DNA of 64,000 bases from assembly GCF_000321225.1 (NCBI RefSeq), contig NW_004451506.1, forward strand, positions 796,570 to 860,569, given 5' to 3'. The DNA comes from Odobenus rosmarus divergens. Its lineage: Eukaryota > Chordata > Mammalia > Carnivora > Odobenidae. Position numbers and translations under genes: made by a program. Every line of letters begins with the position of its first letter. The stretch's first letter is position 1. The notes under the pieces are model-generated. The model searched no databases, had not been told where the DNA came from, and was given only the letters and a program-made list of their open reading frames with translations. This document shows, piece by piece, positions 13,900 to 26,359 of the stretch.

Positions 13900-14925
13900 A
13901 GAAGGAGAGAGAAGAACTTAAGATTCTACAACCTGGCCATACAAACTGGCTAGAGACGTGACCCCAAGGCCAACTAAAAGGCCCCAGAAACAGACCACCA
14001 GCAAAGGAGACAGCTTCCTGTGAATTCTGTAATTCAAGAATATGTTAATCAAGATGACAGCATACTGCCAAGGCCTTCAAATCAAGATTCATAATCAGAA
14101 TACAAGATTCACATTTGAGCTTATGTTTTATTTGTTATTTCAACTCCCTTTTTTCCTTCCTTCCTTCCCTTTTTAGCATGGGTACTACTATAAATTTCCA
14201 GTCGTTGAATTTATTTTCAGCCTTCCTGAGTATTTAAGACAAAGCCTAACATAAAACTTACCAAAAAGGATCTAAGACATTAGAGTTTACTGATTTCTAT
14301 AAAAATTCTACTCTGATGAGAAGTTTCAAATGCTGATCCATGAGTTAGTTCTGATGATGAACCAAATAAAAACTATTCCATTAAGGCACACAGAAAATGG
14401 CTTATTTAAACTTAGGGAAGTTACTTTTCTTGCCAAACCTTAGGTTCCTGATTTTCTCTTAATATTTATGGTTGTCCTCATACTTTTGTGTCCTTCCCTA
14501 CTGCCTGATGGCCAGGCGCTAAGATGTTACTCCACAGCCATTCCATTATCCCAAGCTGACATCCATAAGAATGTGTCAAGAAGAGACTAACCCCTTCTGG
14601 CCAAACCTGCTCCATTTGGAACTTATTTGACCAAACGTGGGAGTTGAGAAATTCTTCTGAGCAAAATGGTACCTCCCTGACCTAACTAAGAGTAAAGCTA
14701 ACAGAATGACCCAAGCAGACATTACACAGAAACAGCTGTTGTATGTAAACTCCCAAATTCTTCTGGAGAATCCATAAACCAATGAAGTTACTAGATACCA
14801 ATAGTTGGCCTTCTCAAGGACAAAATACCCAGACTGACCCATAGACTAGCTGCCAAATAGCTACCTGATGGAAAAACGGAAGGATATTGCAATAATATTT
14901 GGAATATGACGTTATTTGACAATAG
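13900..14925. other. unclassified, possibly LTR-derived
   Basis: Moderate GC and ordered C-rich/A-rich blocks at 14470-14880 suggest an old LTR, but I cannot match a family. A TTCC repeat lies at about 14153-14169. Confidence 0.35.
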
Positions 14926-14929
14926 CCTG

Positions 14930-16080
14930 TTTTGAGTTAAACATACAACCATTTTTAAAAAAAGAGCTAATAAGTTAATAGTGGAGATAAATGGAATTAT
15001 AAAAATATTCAGTTAATCCAAAAGAAGGCAGAAAAAGAAGAAAATGGGATCAAAGAACATATGGAACAATTAGAAAGCTTATAACAAGATGGGAGACACA
15101 AACCTGGTCAATATTCAGAATCACATCTAATATAATTTGAGAATTCAAATTAAAAGGCAGAGATTGTCAACTAAATAAAAATTTAAGACCCAAACTATAT
15201 GCTATCTGCAGGAGACTCACTTTAAGTATAAATTAGAAAACAAAACAATGAGTTCATTTTATACCTGTTAAATTAGAAAAATTGGGGAACATTGGTCTTC
15301 ATGAACTGCTGATTCAAGTGTATTCTACCAGCACAGTCATTCTGGAGAGCAATCTGGCACTTAACCAAATTAAGTCTGTGTGTACCCTATGATCCATCTA
15401 TTCCACATCTGAGTATTTATCCAAAAGAAATTCCCACCCATGTCCATAAGGTTGTATCCACAAGGATATCTGTGGAAGCATTGTTTGTCATTACTTGGGT
15501 ATTAGAAGTAATCTGGGGTGCCTGAGTGGCTCAGTTGGTTAAGCGACTGCGTTCGGCTCAGGTCATGATCCTGGAGTCCCGGGATCGAGTCCCGCATCGG
15601 GCTCCCTGCTCAGCGAGGAGCCTGCTTCTCCCTTTAACCCTCCCCCCTCTCATGTGCTCTCATTCTCACTCTCTCAAATAAATAAATTAATAAATCTTTA
15701 AAAAAAAAAAAAAAGAAAAAGAAGTAATCTGGATGCCCATGGCTGGAGAGGGTGAGTAAAATGCACGCCATGGAGTATTACGCAGCCCGAAAAAGCAACA
15801 GACTAATTGTAAATATAGCAACATGGATCTTTAAAACACAGTACTAAGTGGGAGGGAAAAAAAGAAAGAAACAGAATGAGATCCGAAACATGATATAGTT
15901 TGCACAGGGACATGTATCCTAAACAGCATTACCCATTTAGAGCAATGCAAACAAAAGAACATGCATTTAAAATATTAGATGTAATTAGAATGGTTGCTTA
16001 TATATGTGAGGGAGTCAGAAGATAAAAAGGGATAAATGACAATACATAAATACAAATGTATGTATATTAAAAAAAGAAAA
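14930..16080 (+). mobile_element. old L1 (L1M), internally deleted, split by a SINE
   Basis: The 5' part (15130-15235) resembles the start of the L1 endonuclease (AAAAGGCAGAGATTGTCAAC, CTATATGCTATCTGCAGGAG). At about 15240 it jumps to the 3' part (CACATCTGAGTATTTATCC, ACATGGATCTTTAAAACACA). Most of ORF2 is therefore missing. A Can-SINE interrupts it at 15515-15719. Confidence 0.75.
15515..15719 (+). mobile_element. Can-SINE inside old L1
   Basis: This copy is full length, with the duplication agaagtaatct at 15504-15514 and 15720-15730. Confidence 0.95.
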
Positions 16081-16249
16081 GCCTCTCCCACACTAATAAT
16101 AATGTGCCATAAACTGAAGCATATGATTAACTCAACCCCCTGTATGTAAAGTACAACTTATAAATAATAATATATATAAAATAAAATGTTATATAGTCAA
16201 AACTATTACTATTTTCCTTTAGATAGTCTGGCTCTTTTACCCTATCTTA

Positions 16250-17110
16250 AATTATGTAAATCACCTCTAGTTTTTAATCATCCTAGGTGGCTTTTTTCTT
16301 TGTTTTTGCATTTAGATCTTTATGTCATCTGGAAATACTTTTGTATTTGCTATGCAATATAGTTATAACTTCATCTTTTATAAAGATTTTATTTATTTGA
16401 GAGAGAGTTACAGAGATGGCAAAATGGGGGAGGAGAGGGAGAAGCAGTCTCCCCGCTGAGCAAGGAGCCCGATGCGGGACTCAATCGCAGAACCCTGGGA
16501 TCATGACCTGAGCCAAATGCAGACACTTAACCATCTGAGCCACTCAGGCGCCCTAACTTCATTTTTTTTTCAATGGAAATCCAGTTGTCCCAATGGCATT
16601 TATTCAAGGAGCCATCCTTTCCTCCCTGATTTTAAATGCCTCATTTATCATATGCTTAACTTCCATATGTACATGAGTCTATTTCTGGGTTCTTTTTTAT
16701 TCCTCTGATCTATTTGTTTATTTTTCTAGCAAAGCTACCAATTACTGTTGCTTTATAACATATTTTAGTTTGTTAGGTCCTCCCTCACTATTATTCTTTT
16801 TCATCAATTTCTTGGTAATTATTCTGTTCGGGATTGCGTGAAATATATATATTACTTATATATGAGAAACATTGGCAGTTTTATTATATGAAACCTTCCC
16901 ATCCAGAATCATGGTATGTCTCTGTGTTCAGCTCTTATTTTATGTCCTTCAGTAAAACTGTGTAGTTTTCCTCAATGTTTTGCCTTTCTTGTTTAATTTA
17001 TTCTTGAATAATTTATAAATTTGTTGCTACTATAAATTTTTTTCTTAATTTCCATTTCTAACTGGAATACTATCACAAAGAAAAAGAAAAGTCATTGATT
17101 TTTTTACAGT
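16250..17110 (-). mobile_element. old L1 fragment, antisense, split by a SINE
   Basis: The plus strand carries complement-of-ORF2 blocks such as TATTTCTGGGTTCTTTTTTA, TTTCTTGGTAATTATTCTG and TTGTTTAATTTATTCTTGAA, in the order expected for antisense L1. Confidence 0.7.
16381..16553 (-). mobile_element. Can-SINE (minus strand)
   Basis: The complement of the head (GAGCCACTCAGGCGCCC) is at the right end and AAAGATTTTATTTATTTGAG at the left. A short duplication, taacttcat, lies at 16365-16373 and 16554-16562. Confidence 0.93.
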
Positions 17111-17564
17111 TTTATATCTAGAGATCATTCTAAATTATCTTTTCATGCGTAATAGTATTTTTCAAATTTTGAATATCTTGAATTTTCAATTATCAGAAGG
17201 TGATAGTTAACTGGTTTTTTTTTTCAGAGTAAGCAGGAAAAAAAATTCAGAGTCAAACTATTTCTATTTTACACACATACAGGTGAGCAGAATGCTTACA
17301 ATATTGCTTAAAAATTGGAAAATTTTAAAGCATTTAGTTTACCAATACATAAAGTAAATGTTGTATCCAGAAGTAAATATAAATAAATATAAACATAATA
17401 AAATGAGGTGTTCAGGAAAAAGAAATTATCTATATGTAAAATTAAGCAACTTCCATGAGCCAGGCCCAACGGAAAATGTTGAAGTTTGATGTAGGGAAGC
17501 ATTGATAATATTAAATTAGTTTCAATAAGATAAGTGCACATAAATTTATACCAATAAAAAACAT

Positions 17565-18625
17565 TATATCAACTGTAGGCAATCCTCCCTTTCTATGTGT
17601 GACTTTAGAAAAAAGACCATGCAAGTTGAAACTGCACAGCAATCTTAATAATCAATAGAAAAAATTACAATTGACTGTGATGTTCACAATTTTTGTCAAA
17701 ACACTACTCTTGATTATAAATGTATCATGAAATTTAAAAAAGGACAACTGATATTTATTTACTATGCCAAAATTTAAAATTTTAGAAACTTTGAGAATTA
17801 AAGAGTTTCATTTCTTTGTGAAAAACTTATCAAGAGTACTTTGAACAGGTTTTACCTAATTTATTGACTAACAGTTTTCACACCTAACTTATACAGAACA
17901 AACATCTTTTCTGTACTTTGGAAAACTGTCATATTCCCTTTTTAAGTTTGTATCAGATACCAACACTCTATCCTTTGTAATTTCACCATCATGAGGTGTC
18001 TCTGAGAATTCTTTCAATGTGAAGTTTTTTGCCAGCATCACTTCCTCTGGGGTATTCTTCAGACTTTTCCTCACAACCACTTTCCAGATTTATGTCAATA
18101 AATTTGCCTTCACTAAGATCCTCCAGCTGCATATCTAGAAGTTCTCACATAGTGACAATGGTAACATTCCCATCTCTTTTATAACTCCATTTATATTTCA
18201 TTAAAACTTCACTTCTGCATTATCACTTTTTGTTTGGTTGTTGGTTTATTTTCTCCATTCATCTTTGTTGGCCAGTTCCCCATTTTAATTTTCCAATTTT
18301 GTAAAATGTTGCGTGGGTTTACCTCTGGGAAGCAAGGAGGCAATACAACTACATGTTTTGCTGTGTGTGTGTGATGGGAAAAAAGATGCACAATAACTCA
18401 TCACGGACTGGCTGATAATGATTAATTATCGATAATGATACATGTCTGTTATCTATGTAATGATTTGTGGACTGAAGAGCTAGCAGTGAAGTTTGTACTT
18501 AATGCAATCATTCATAGTTTATTGTGGTAACTGAAATTTGGACCATGTTGTTGGGGGTAATGGTGCTAAACTGTAGTAAATGAAATTTGTACATTTCAGA
18601 ACCATGCAAAACTGCCAGTATATCT
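17565..18625 (-). mobile_element. probable Tigger-like DNA transposon fossil
   Basis: A minus-strand frame at 17889-18080 encodes a 63-aa fragment with NFTLKEFSETPHDGEITKD and VLVSDTNLKREYDSF. This resembles the acidic C-terminal part of pogo/Tigger transposases as I recall them. Flanking sequence on both sides (for example ATGTTGTTGGGGGTAATGGTG) looks like the same element. I could not confirm terminal inverted repeats by eye. Alternative: another old DNA transposon, or chance. Confidence 0.45.
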
Positions 18626-19876
18626 ATATCCATTCATGTTTTTCTATCAAAATATATTCCCAGAGGAGTTAAACAGAGTCAGGAAAGTTCAAATGCATGG
18701 AGCCTCAGTGGAACTCTGTTTAAAAATCTTCTTTTAGTTTCTTTGATGACATTGACAAGCTGATTTTAAAATTCACATGTATCGAGGGATACAGAATAGC
18801 CAAAACTATCTTGAAAAAGAAGAACAAAGTTGGAGGGCTCATAATTCCTGACTTCAAGACTTACTGCAGCTACAATAATCACAAGAGTGTGGTACTGGCA
18901 TAAAGATAGACAAGCAGATCGGTGGGATAGAATTGAGAGTCAAAAAAGAAACCTATCTATCGATGGCCAGTTGATTTTCTACAAGATGTCAAGACAACTC
19001 AATGGGGGAACATGTCTTTTCAACACAGTGTTAAGACAACTGAATATCTACATGCAAAAGAATGAATCTGGACCCCTACTTCACATTATCCACAAAAATT
19101 AACTCAAAATGGATCAAAGACCTAAATGTAAGAGCAAAATCTATTAAACACATAGAAGAAAACACAGACATAAATCTTCATTACCTTGTATTCAGGGGTT
19201 GGCTTGGATTGTGGGGACTGGCTGACTATACAAGTCCAAAATCCATAGGGCAAGAGGTCAGGAAAGACAACGGTTTTTTAGATATAAAACCTAAAGCACA
19301 AGCAATAAAAGATTAATCAGTTGGACACCATCAAAATTCACAACTATTGTTGTGAATATTGTTGTGAACTATTAAAAATACCATCAAGAAAGTGAAAACA
19401 TAACCCACAGAATGGGAGAAAAAACTTTGCAAATCATATCTGATAAGGGACTTGTATCTAGAATATAGAAAACTATTATAAGCCATTAAAAAAAAGACAA
19501 ATAATCTAATTTTAATGGGTAAATGATCTGAATAAACATTCCTCCCCCCAAAATGTACAAATTGCCAAGAAGTTCATGAAAATATTCTCAACATCAATAG
19601 TCATCAGGGAAATGCAAATCAAAACCATGAGATACACTTCATACCCACTAAAATGGCTGTCTCCAAAGATAGAAAATAACAAGTGTTGACAAGGATGTGA
19701 AGAAAATAGAACCCTGATGCAGCCTAGCAGTTCCTTAAAATGTCAAACATAGACTTACTACATGACCCAGCAATTCTATTCCTAGGTATACATACAAGAG
19801 AAATGAAAACATGTGTTCACAGAAAAATGTTCATAGCAACCATTATAATAGCCAAAAAGTTTGGGAAAATCTGTAT

Positions 19877-20092
19877 AAGTCAGAATTCCACCAGAGAAAC
19901 AACCAGTATGTATACATGGATGTTTATGAAGCAATTTATGGCAAGGAACTGGCCTACTCAATGGCGGGGCTGGCTGGAAAAGTACAAAAGCCACTGGGGA
20001 GGCTGTGAGGAAGGACAGACTACAAATTCTCAGGCAGAAGCTAACATTGTTCTTCCTCAGAGAAACCTCCCACAACTGATCATCACACAACC
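19877..20092. mobile_element. unnamed insert within L1M
   Basis: The L1 order breaks after CATTATAATAGCCAAAAAG and resumes at GAGTATCTATCAATAGATGA. The insert starts GTCAGAATTCCACCAGAG, a motif seen in a common mammalian repeat whose name I cannot give with confidence. Confidence 0.5.
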
Positions 20093-20231
20093 TGAGTATC
20101 TATCAATAGATGAATGGATAAATGTGGCAGACCCTCACAATGGAATATTATGCAGCCATAAAAAAGGAATGAAGTAATGAGTCGTGCTATGACATGGACA
20201 TGAAAAATGGTATGTTAATAATCTAGGCATT

Positions 20232-20400
20232 GGGGCACCTGGGTCGCTCAGATGTTTGACTGCTCAACTCTTGGTTTTGGCTCAGGTCATGATCTCAGAG
20301 TCATGGTCAGTGGGATGTCTGCTTGAGATTCTCTTCCTCTCCTATGCCCCTTCCCCCACCTAGTCTCTCTCAAAAATAAATAAATAAATGTTTTTAAAAA
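20232..20400 (+). mobile_element. Can-SINE inside old L1M
   Basis: It belongs to the variant with CAACTCTTGGTTTTGGCTCAG. The duplication taataatctaggca lies at 20216-20229 and 20402-20415. It is diverged and therefore older than most copies here. Confidence 0.92.
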
Positions 20401-20585
20401 ATAATAATCTAGGCAGCAAAGGCTATATATTATATAATTTCATTTATATGAAATGTCCCAAATAGGCAAACCCATAAAAATAGAAAGTAGATTAGTGGTT
20501 GCCTAGGGCTGGGGGATTTAGAGGGAAAAGGAAAGTGACTACTAATGGAGTTTCTTTTGGGGGTGATTAAAATGACTCATACTTC

Positions 20586-23500
20586 TAACTGGGTCAGAAT
20601 AGAAGCCAAAGTACCTGAAATTCTCTCAACTGATTTGTCTACTGAGACTGGGTCAAATCTCCTCAAAAAATGTATTTGACTATGGTCCTGACATCATCAA
20701 TTCTAGTGATTTTCATTCTTTTTAGCAGCATTCCATTTGGGGGGGAAATTGTATTTGGGACCCCAATATATGAAGAAATAAAAGCTATTTTTGATTGACA
20801 TAATGCAGTTTACAAATTCAAATTTATAATATTGACTTATTATAAAGTCAGTTAATTAAAACAATGAGGCTGTTTTGATGAACACCAAAATTTAAAAAGA
20901 TACTAAATGTTATAGCAATCTCTAGAACAAATTTCTTTTGTTTTTAATTGCATAGTATTAAAATTCTTGACACAATAGAGGAACAGCAGTAAAAACTAAG
21001 AGTAATATTTTTCTTATATTTTAACCATTTTATTTATTATGTTGATAATTGCTTCCTCAGCACTGGTAAAAATGACACCAAAATAACATATATAATTTTG
21101 AATGCTTAAATTGTTAATGTGAAATCAGTAATCACTTTTTTAATAGCTCTCACAACTGGAGAGAAAGGTAACCTGAAATGTGTATTTCAAAGTTGAATCA
21201 CTAGCAAAATCTAAATCTGCTTGGTGTTTTTATCACAAATATAAAAATCAAACATGAAGTCCCCAAAACTGAAATTTTTAGATGATATTATCATTGTATA
21301 GTATGCTGTATTATTTCCCTACTATTTCATAACAAAAACCTAATGACTGTGAACATTCTCAAGGAATTCCAAGACAAGTGCCCAGAATCTCTATCTTCCA
21401 TTGTGGAACAATATAAAAATATATACAGATATTGCATTATAAATGATGTATAATTTATATTTATGTATTAAAATATAGTATATAAAATAATGATATAAAA
21501 TTCTATATTTTATATAAATAAATAAAATTTGGACACAATTCAGCATTAAAATGAAATCGAACAGCTGTCCTTTGCCATACAGCACTTTTAGAAGGAGATA
21601 AGAGTACTAAAGATTCTGAATGCCTAAGAATTGGTATATTCTAATATTCAGCAACCATTGTACCCAACATTTTGAGTTTGTTGCTATTGCAATATTGTAT
21701 GACCAAGCAGATTTGGGTAGCAAATTTGCTCTGAAAAGAGGACAAAGATTGATCTTTGAGAACGAATGTACATACAGCAGTGTTTCCATGTGAGAATGAT
21801 TTTTTTAAGAGGGCGTGTGTTTGTGTTTTCCCCAGCTGAACCCCCGCCTTAAATGATAATTCTGTAGCCCCAAAATCTTCTGTCAATGGGTAAAATAGCA
21901 CAAACACCAGGCCAGTACTCTTTTTCTCTCAAGAACTACGGCCATGATAGCTCCATCTCCAATCTAGGATACCACAGACCTGCTTTTTCAGGCTAAGAAC
22001 ACCAGGTGGCATATGGTGGCTGAATCAGAGCCTTGGTAACCATGGCAACCAGCTACCATTCCAGCTCCGCAGCTGCCATCTTTTATCCAAAGCTGTGTTT
22101 TGTGCACACTGGGGGGTTTTGCTTTGAAATGGTTGTACTATGTGCTTTTCATTCTTCATACAATCAGGGTTTCTACTTCTAGGGTGGGAATTCCAGTGTC
22201 AGAAATAAATAAAATACCTCGGGTCAGTTGCATTAATTTTATTTTCTGTGCATTATTTATTTCCTCTACGTAAAACAGTCTATGTAAGTGATATTTGAGA
22301 AGACCACACCTTCCACAGCAGGCTTTCTTTAGGGAGGCTAGACTTCATTGAAGGGAAATGCATAATGGAGTGAGGTCTCCTCTCTGGACCCGGGATAAGA
22401 ACAAATGTAAAAGCCCAGCTCAATGCTTGAAACGGTTGTAGGTACAATGACCCTCAGAGCTGCCTGTACCTAAGGGATGTCTGCTATAACTATCACTGAT
22501 CTGTAGATAGAAGATGTCTATTTTCCAACCTATTGGAAGCGTATCTTTGACATAAACAGTGTCTTTTCACAAAATGTGTTTCATGTCTGCCATGAAATAA
22601 TAAACCGAATATTTATAAATTGGAAACTATCCCTTTCCTTTTCTATTAGTCAAAAGCAATGAGATTCTCTAAGTTAATTGTCAGGCATTGCCTCTGGTGA
22701 TTGGCAGTATATCACAAGCTGAGCTGCCAAAAGCCATTCTCTTTGCCATTGGGAAGAAAGCTGACATGAGGAATGTTATCCAAGTATCTTCTGTAAATTC
22801 CAAAAAGGTTCTGTACAGAACAGGGACTCACTTATGGACATATCTTTTTTAGCATGGTGTTGTTTCTGGCTGTTAGATAGAAGGCCCATATCTCAAATGT
22901 GCATTATTTGAAAGAAAGATCCTTTTCATAGAATTAAAGTTCTGTTAACATTTGTTTTATGTCACATGAAAAATGAAGAATTCACATTGTATGTGTAATG
23001 TAATAATATCCATGGAGGAAAGAGGAGAGAGACCTCTGCTTAGAAAATGAAAAAAGTACAATAAATATTAACAGTTATGAGATTTTGAATAGATTTTTTT
23101 CTATTTTTTCACATTTATGCTTTTTTAGCTTTTAATCAGGAGAATTTATTACTATGTTATAAATTTATAAAAACATTAAAATACTGTATTTTAATTTCAT
23201 TAAAACAATCTCACTGTTTTTATTTAACTTGTTACATGAATGTAACATGTTAAACGTAAAGCTTTTAACATTTTGAAAAAAATTATTTGAAAAATCATTT
23301 GAACTTCCCAAACAAAATTTTAATTCATTTTAATTAGATAAATTATACTATGTTTGCTCTAAGAGAAAAAAAATTGCAAAATCTGTCAATAAGAAACTAC
23401 TCTTAAATTGAGTCTTATCTGATACCTCTCTGAATTAAAGGACTATTTAAGGGTATCAGGAGAGAGGAGTTATTGTATTTGATTATATGTGAAACTCAGT

Positions 23501-24085
23501 TTCCTATTATTTTATGAAAATATCTATTGATGAGAAGGATGATATCTGTATTTATTGAGAAACCTGCTTATAATGTGAGAAAATTCATCATGGAGTTTTC
23601 ACACATTTACTGGCTTCATGCTATTGCATGCTTTTTCACCTTGTGCTTAAAAGGAAGAAAAAGAAGAAAGGTTTTGTTGAATCTGAACCATGAGAGGTAG
23701 GCAATACCGGATGATGAGACACAGGCACACCAGGCAGGTTCAATATTTGTCCAGCATTTATCTAAAAGAGCCAGTGTATATCACTGACTGGGAGAAGGAT
23801 AGAGGAGGGTCTCTGATGACAGTGTTCAACTTAGTCTCCTCCAAAGCAGTGCTGTTGCAGTAGCTGCAACTTCTATACCACACACAGCACAGTGGAATTC
23901 TGTTGGGCTGTTAACAATTATGTTCTAGAAGCATACTTAATAATATGGAAATATATTCAAATTATGTCATTAAGTGAGGAAAAATTATGATATTGAAATA
24001 GATGACAGATAGACACGCCCTCCAGGTCATTAAGAACCATCATCTCTGTCATCATTTAATTAGTGCAATTGCAAGTAATTAATTA
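20586..24085. other. transposon-poor block
   Basis: I recognise no SINE, L1, LTR or DNA transposon in this 3.5 kb. It includes an AT-rich part (21380-21540), an X-box motif at 22036-22049, and less AT-rich sequence at 21900-22850. No convincing coding frame is present; minus-strand frames at 21391-21907 lack domains. Confidence 0.5.
22036..22049. promoter_or_regulatory. X-box (RFX-binding) motif
   Basis: GTAACCATGGCAAC matches the RFX consensus GTNRCC-N(0-3)-RGYAAC at every fixed position, with a 2-nt spacer. RFX factors bind such sites in ciliary and MHC class II promoters. The motif sits in the least AT-rich part of a transposon-poor block. Function is inferred from sequence only. Confidence 0.5.
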
Positions 24086-24089
24086 TTTT

Positions 24090-24368
24090 CTGATTTTTTT
24101 ACACGTTGAAAATATTTTCTGCCAGATTGTTGCTTTTTAACATTTTTCCTGATATCTTTTGTCATACCTCAGTGTTTCACTTTTATCTAATTAAATCTCT
24201 CAATCTTCTGTTTGTTTGTTTTTTATTCTGGGTCATATTTCAGAAGGCTTCATGCCCCCAAGATTATTAAAATACTACTAGTTTCTTCTATGATTTTTTA
24301 AATTGTTTATGTCTATTTCTTCAATACATGAAGAATGTATTTTTGTATATGCTGAGAGGTAGTGTTAA
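24090..24368 (-). mobile_element. old L1 fragment, antisense
   Basis: Plus-strand blocks match the complement of L1 ORF2 C-terminus/3' region: CTGCCAGATTGTTGCTTTTT, CTATTTCTTCAATACATG, TTTTTGTATATGCTGAGAGG. Confidence 0.6.
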
Positions 24369-24409
24369 TTTTGCAATAAGGAAAAAGCTATTATTATTGA
24401 TGAAGGGTA

Positions 24410-24920
24410 TATATAGAACATGTGACCCCAAAATATGCAACTTTGGCAAGTGGATTATTTTGAGCTAAAGGCAATCAAGAACCAGCGTGACTCAGAAGAA
24501 GCTCTTACCTCCCCCTTAATTGCCTAAAAGAAATTTCCCCATTTGTGGGGGAAATCTACATTAATAAAGGAAACTTCCATTTGAAAGAGAACCTGTACCA
24601 GAAAAAGAGCTACCATCAGACATAAATTTTTTTCACCTGAGAGACTGAAATGCATGACAGGGTAACCTTCATTTACCATACATTCCTTCCTCTCACCTTC
24701 TCATGAATTTCATACTCCCTCCAGCCCCAACTCTTATCCCTTTCCTTAGCTAAGGATGGTATAAAAGTCTCAATCCTCTGGCCACTTTTGGAATCTCAGA
24801 TCTTTGTGTGGCTCTTACACATATATATGTTATTTGGTTTGGGTTTTTTTTCCTCCTTTTAATCTGTCTTATGTAAATTCTTTTACCAGCCAAAGAACCC
24901 CTCCCCTATACCATCGTTAT
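24410..24920 (+). mobile_element. LTR-like element, family A
   Basis: The head GTGACCCCAAAATATGCAAC and the block GATTATTTTGAGCTAAAGGC match family A (9405, 25900 reversed, 55830). A TATA box (GGTATAAAAGTC) lies at about 24759. Confidence 0.7.
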
Positions 24921-24929
24921 AATGTTATT

Positions 24930-25895
24930 ATTTTCTTAGATCTTTTCTGGATTTTGTTCTTTCTCTAATTCTACCAGATTCTGTGAATCAGATACATATA
25001 TTTAAATTCTAGTTGGTGCTATAAGGGAATAATATGAGAAAGAAGAAATTATCTTTAAAACAAAGGCAAATATTGCAGATATTCATCTGGTTATTGCATG
25101 CATTTGTGGTCAAACACCATAAACGTTATAATGAAGGAGGTGTGGTGCTGTTTCAAAGTACCTAAGCCAGTTTGGTCATGCACAGTGATCAGTTGTTTTT
25201 TGATAGATATCCATGGCTTCCAATAATTAGAGGCAGGTGACAAATACAGGGTCCTCACTGCCAGATGGTATGTTATAATGAAAGCAGTCTCAGATCTCAT
25301 TCTGACACATGTATAAATATTTAATAATCAGGCCCCAAAACAGTCAAATAAATGGTTTAGTGAGCTGGATGAAGTCTTGGCTTTTTGGGCTTAAGATGCT
25401 CCATCTGCACCCTACAGACATTAGAGGTAGGTTTGTTCCAGGTTTGGGGCAGGACTGAGCTAATGCTCAAGTCAGAGCAAAAAAAATCCTCCTGTTACAG
25501 CCTTAGACATATTATAACATTTCAAGCATGGAGAGATAATCCAAAGTGTATAATCTGTTAGTCTGGTTTATTACTTTTTTTTTTTTTTACCATTATATAA
25601 GGACTAAAGTATCCCTAAAAACATTTTTTTTTCCAATCCACATAAATTGAAACTCATTTCACAAATGAGAAATCCTTTCTAATCTCATTATGATCATAAC
25701 AAACCCCTTGGGATAAATTTAAGATAAAGATGGCTGAAGCCATAACATGACCCCTTTGGAAAGTGGCTTCTGAATTGAAAATTTCAAAGGCCAACCTGCC
25801 ATGCCTGGAATGTGTTTTCCTAACTAGGGATCTTCAAATGTCAAGTAACCATTCCTAAGAAGAGAATAAAACTGACTGGGACACAAAATACTAGT
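24930..25895. other. unclassified sequence
   Basis: I recognise no gene. A poly(T) run lies at 25577-25589. Confidence 0.4.
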
Positions 25896-25899
25896 GTTG

Positions 25900-26350
25900 G
25901 GGAGAAAAATTTTCCTCTTACCCTTCAAGGTTCTTCTGGCTGTTTTAAAAATTAAATTGACATAAGACAGGTTAACAGGTTAACAAGATAAAACCAAACC
26001 GAAGTTTAATTATGTACTATGGGTAATTCACAGAAACATGAGAGATTCCAAAGACAGGCAAAGCAAAATGTACAAAGAGGTGTAGGGGCCTGGGGATACA
26101 AAAGGGGAAAAGGCCATTCATAGGAAGAAGAGGAGATATTTAAAAAAACAAAGCTTGCCGTGTTATACAGATAAGTTTCTTAAGTAAAAAGGTAATAGCT
26201 CTCATCCTGGTACAGGCCCTGCTTTCCAATGTAAACTTAGGCACATAAGGGAGAGGTGAAGAGATTTCCCTCAAATTGTTGGATTTTTATTGTTAACTCA
26301 AAATAACTTTGCCAAAGTGGCATATTTTGGGGAGACCTGTCCTGGGCCCC
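25900..26350 (-). mobile_element. LTR-like element, family A, reversed
   Basis: The right end, AACTTTGCCAAAGTGGCATA then TTTTGGGGAGACC, is the complement of the family A head. The left end, GGGGAGAAAAATTTTCCTCT, is the complement of the family A tail. Confidence 0.75.
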
Positions 26351-26359
26351 TTCACCCCT

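Larger units (their letters stand above)
18695..20585 (+). mobile_element. old L1M 3' half, twice interrupted
   Basis: The blocks run in order through ORF2 C-terminus and 3' UTR: GATTTTAAAATTCACATGTA, ATGGCCAGTTGATTTTCTAC, TGGATCAAAGACCTAAATGT, ATCAGGGAAATGCAAATCAA, CACAATGGAATATTATGCAG, AGAAAGTAGATTAGTGGTTG. A piece of other DNA interrupts it at about 19877-20092 and a Can-SINE at 20232-20400. Frames at 18887-19316 are L1 ORF2 remnants. Confidence 0.85.
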
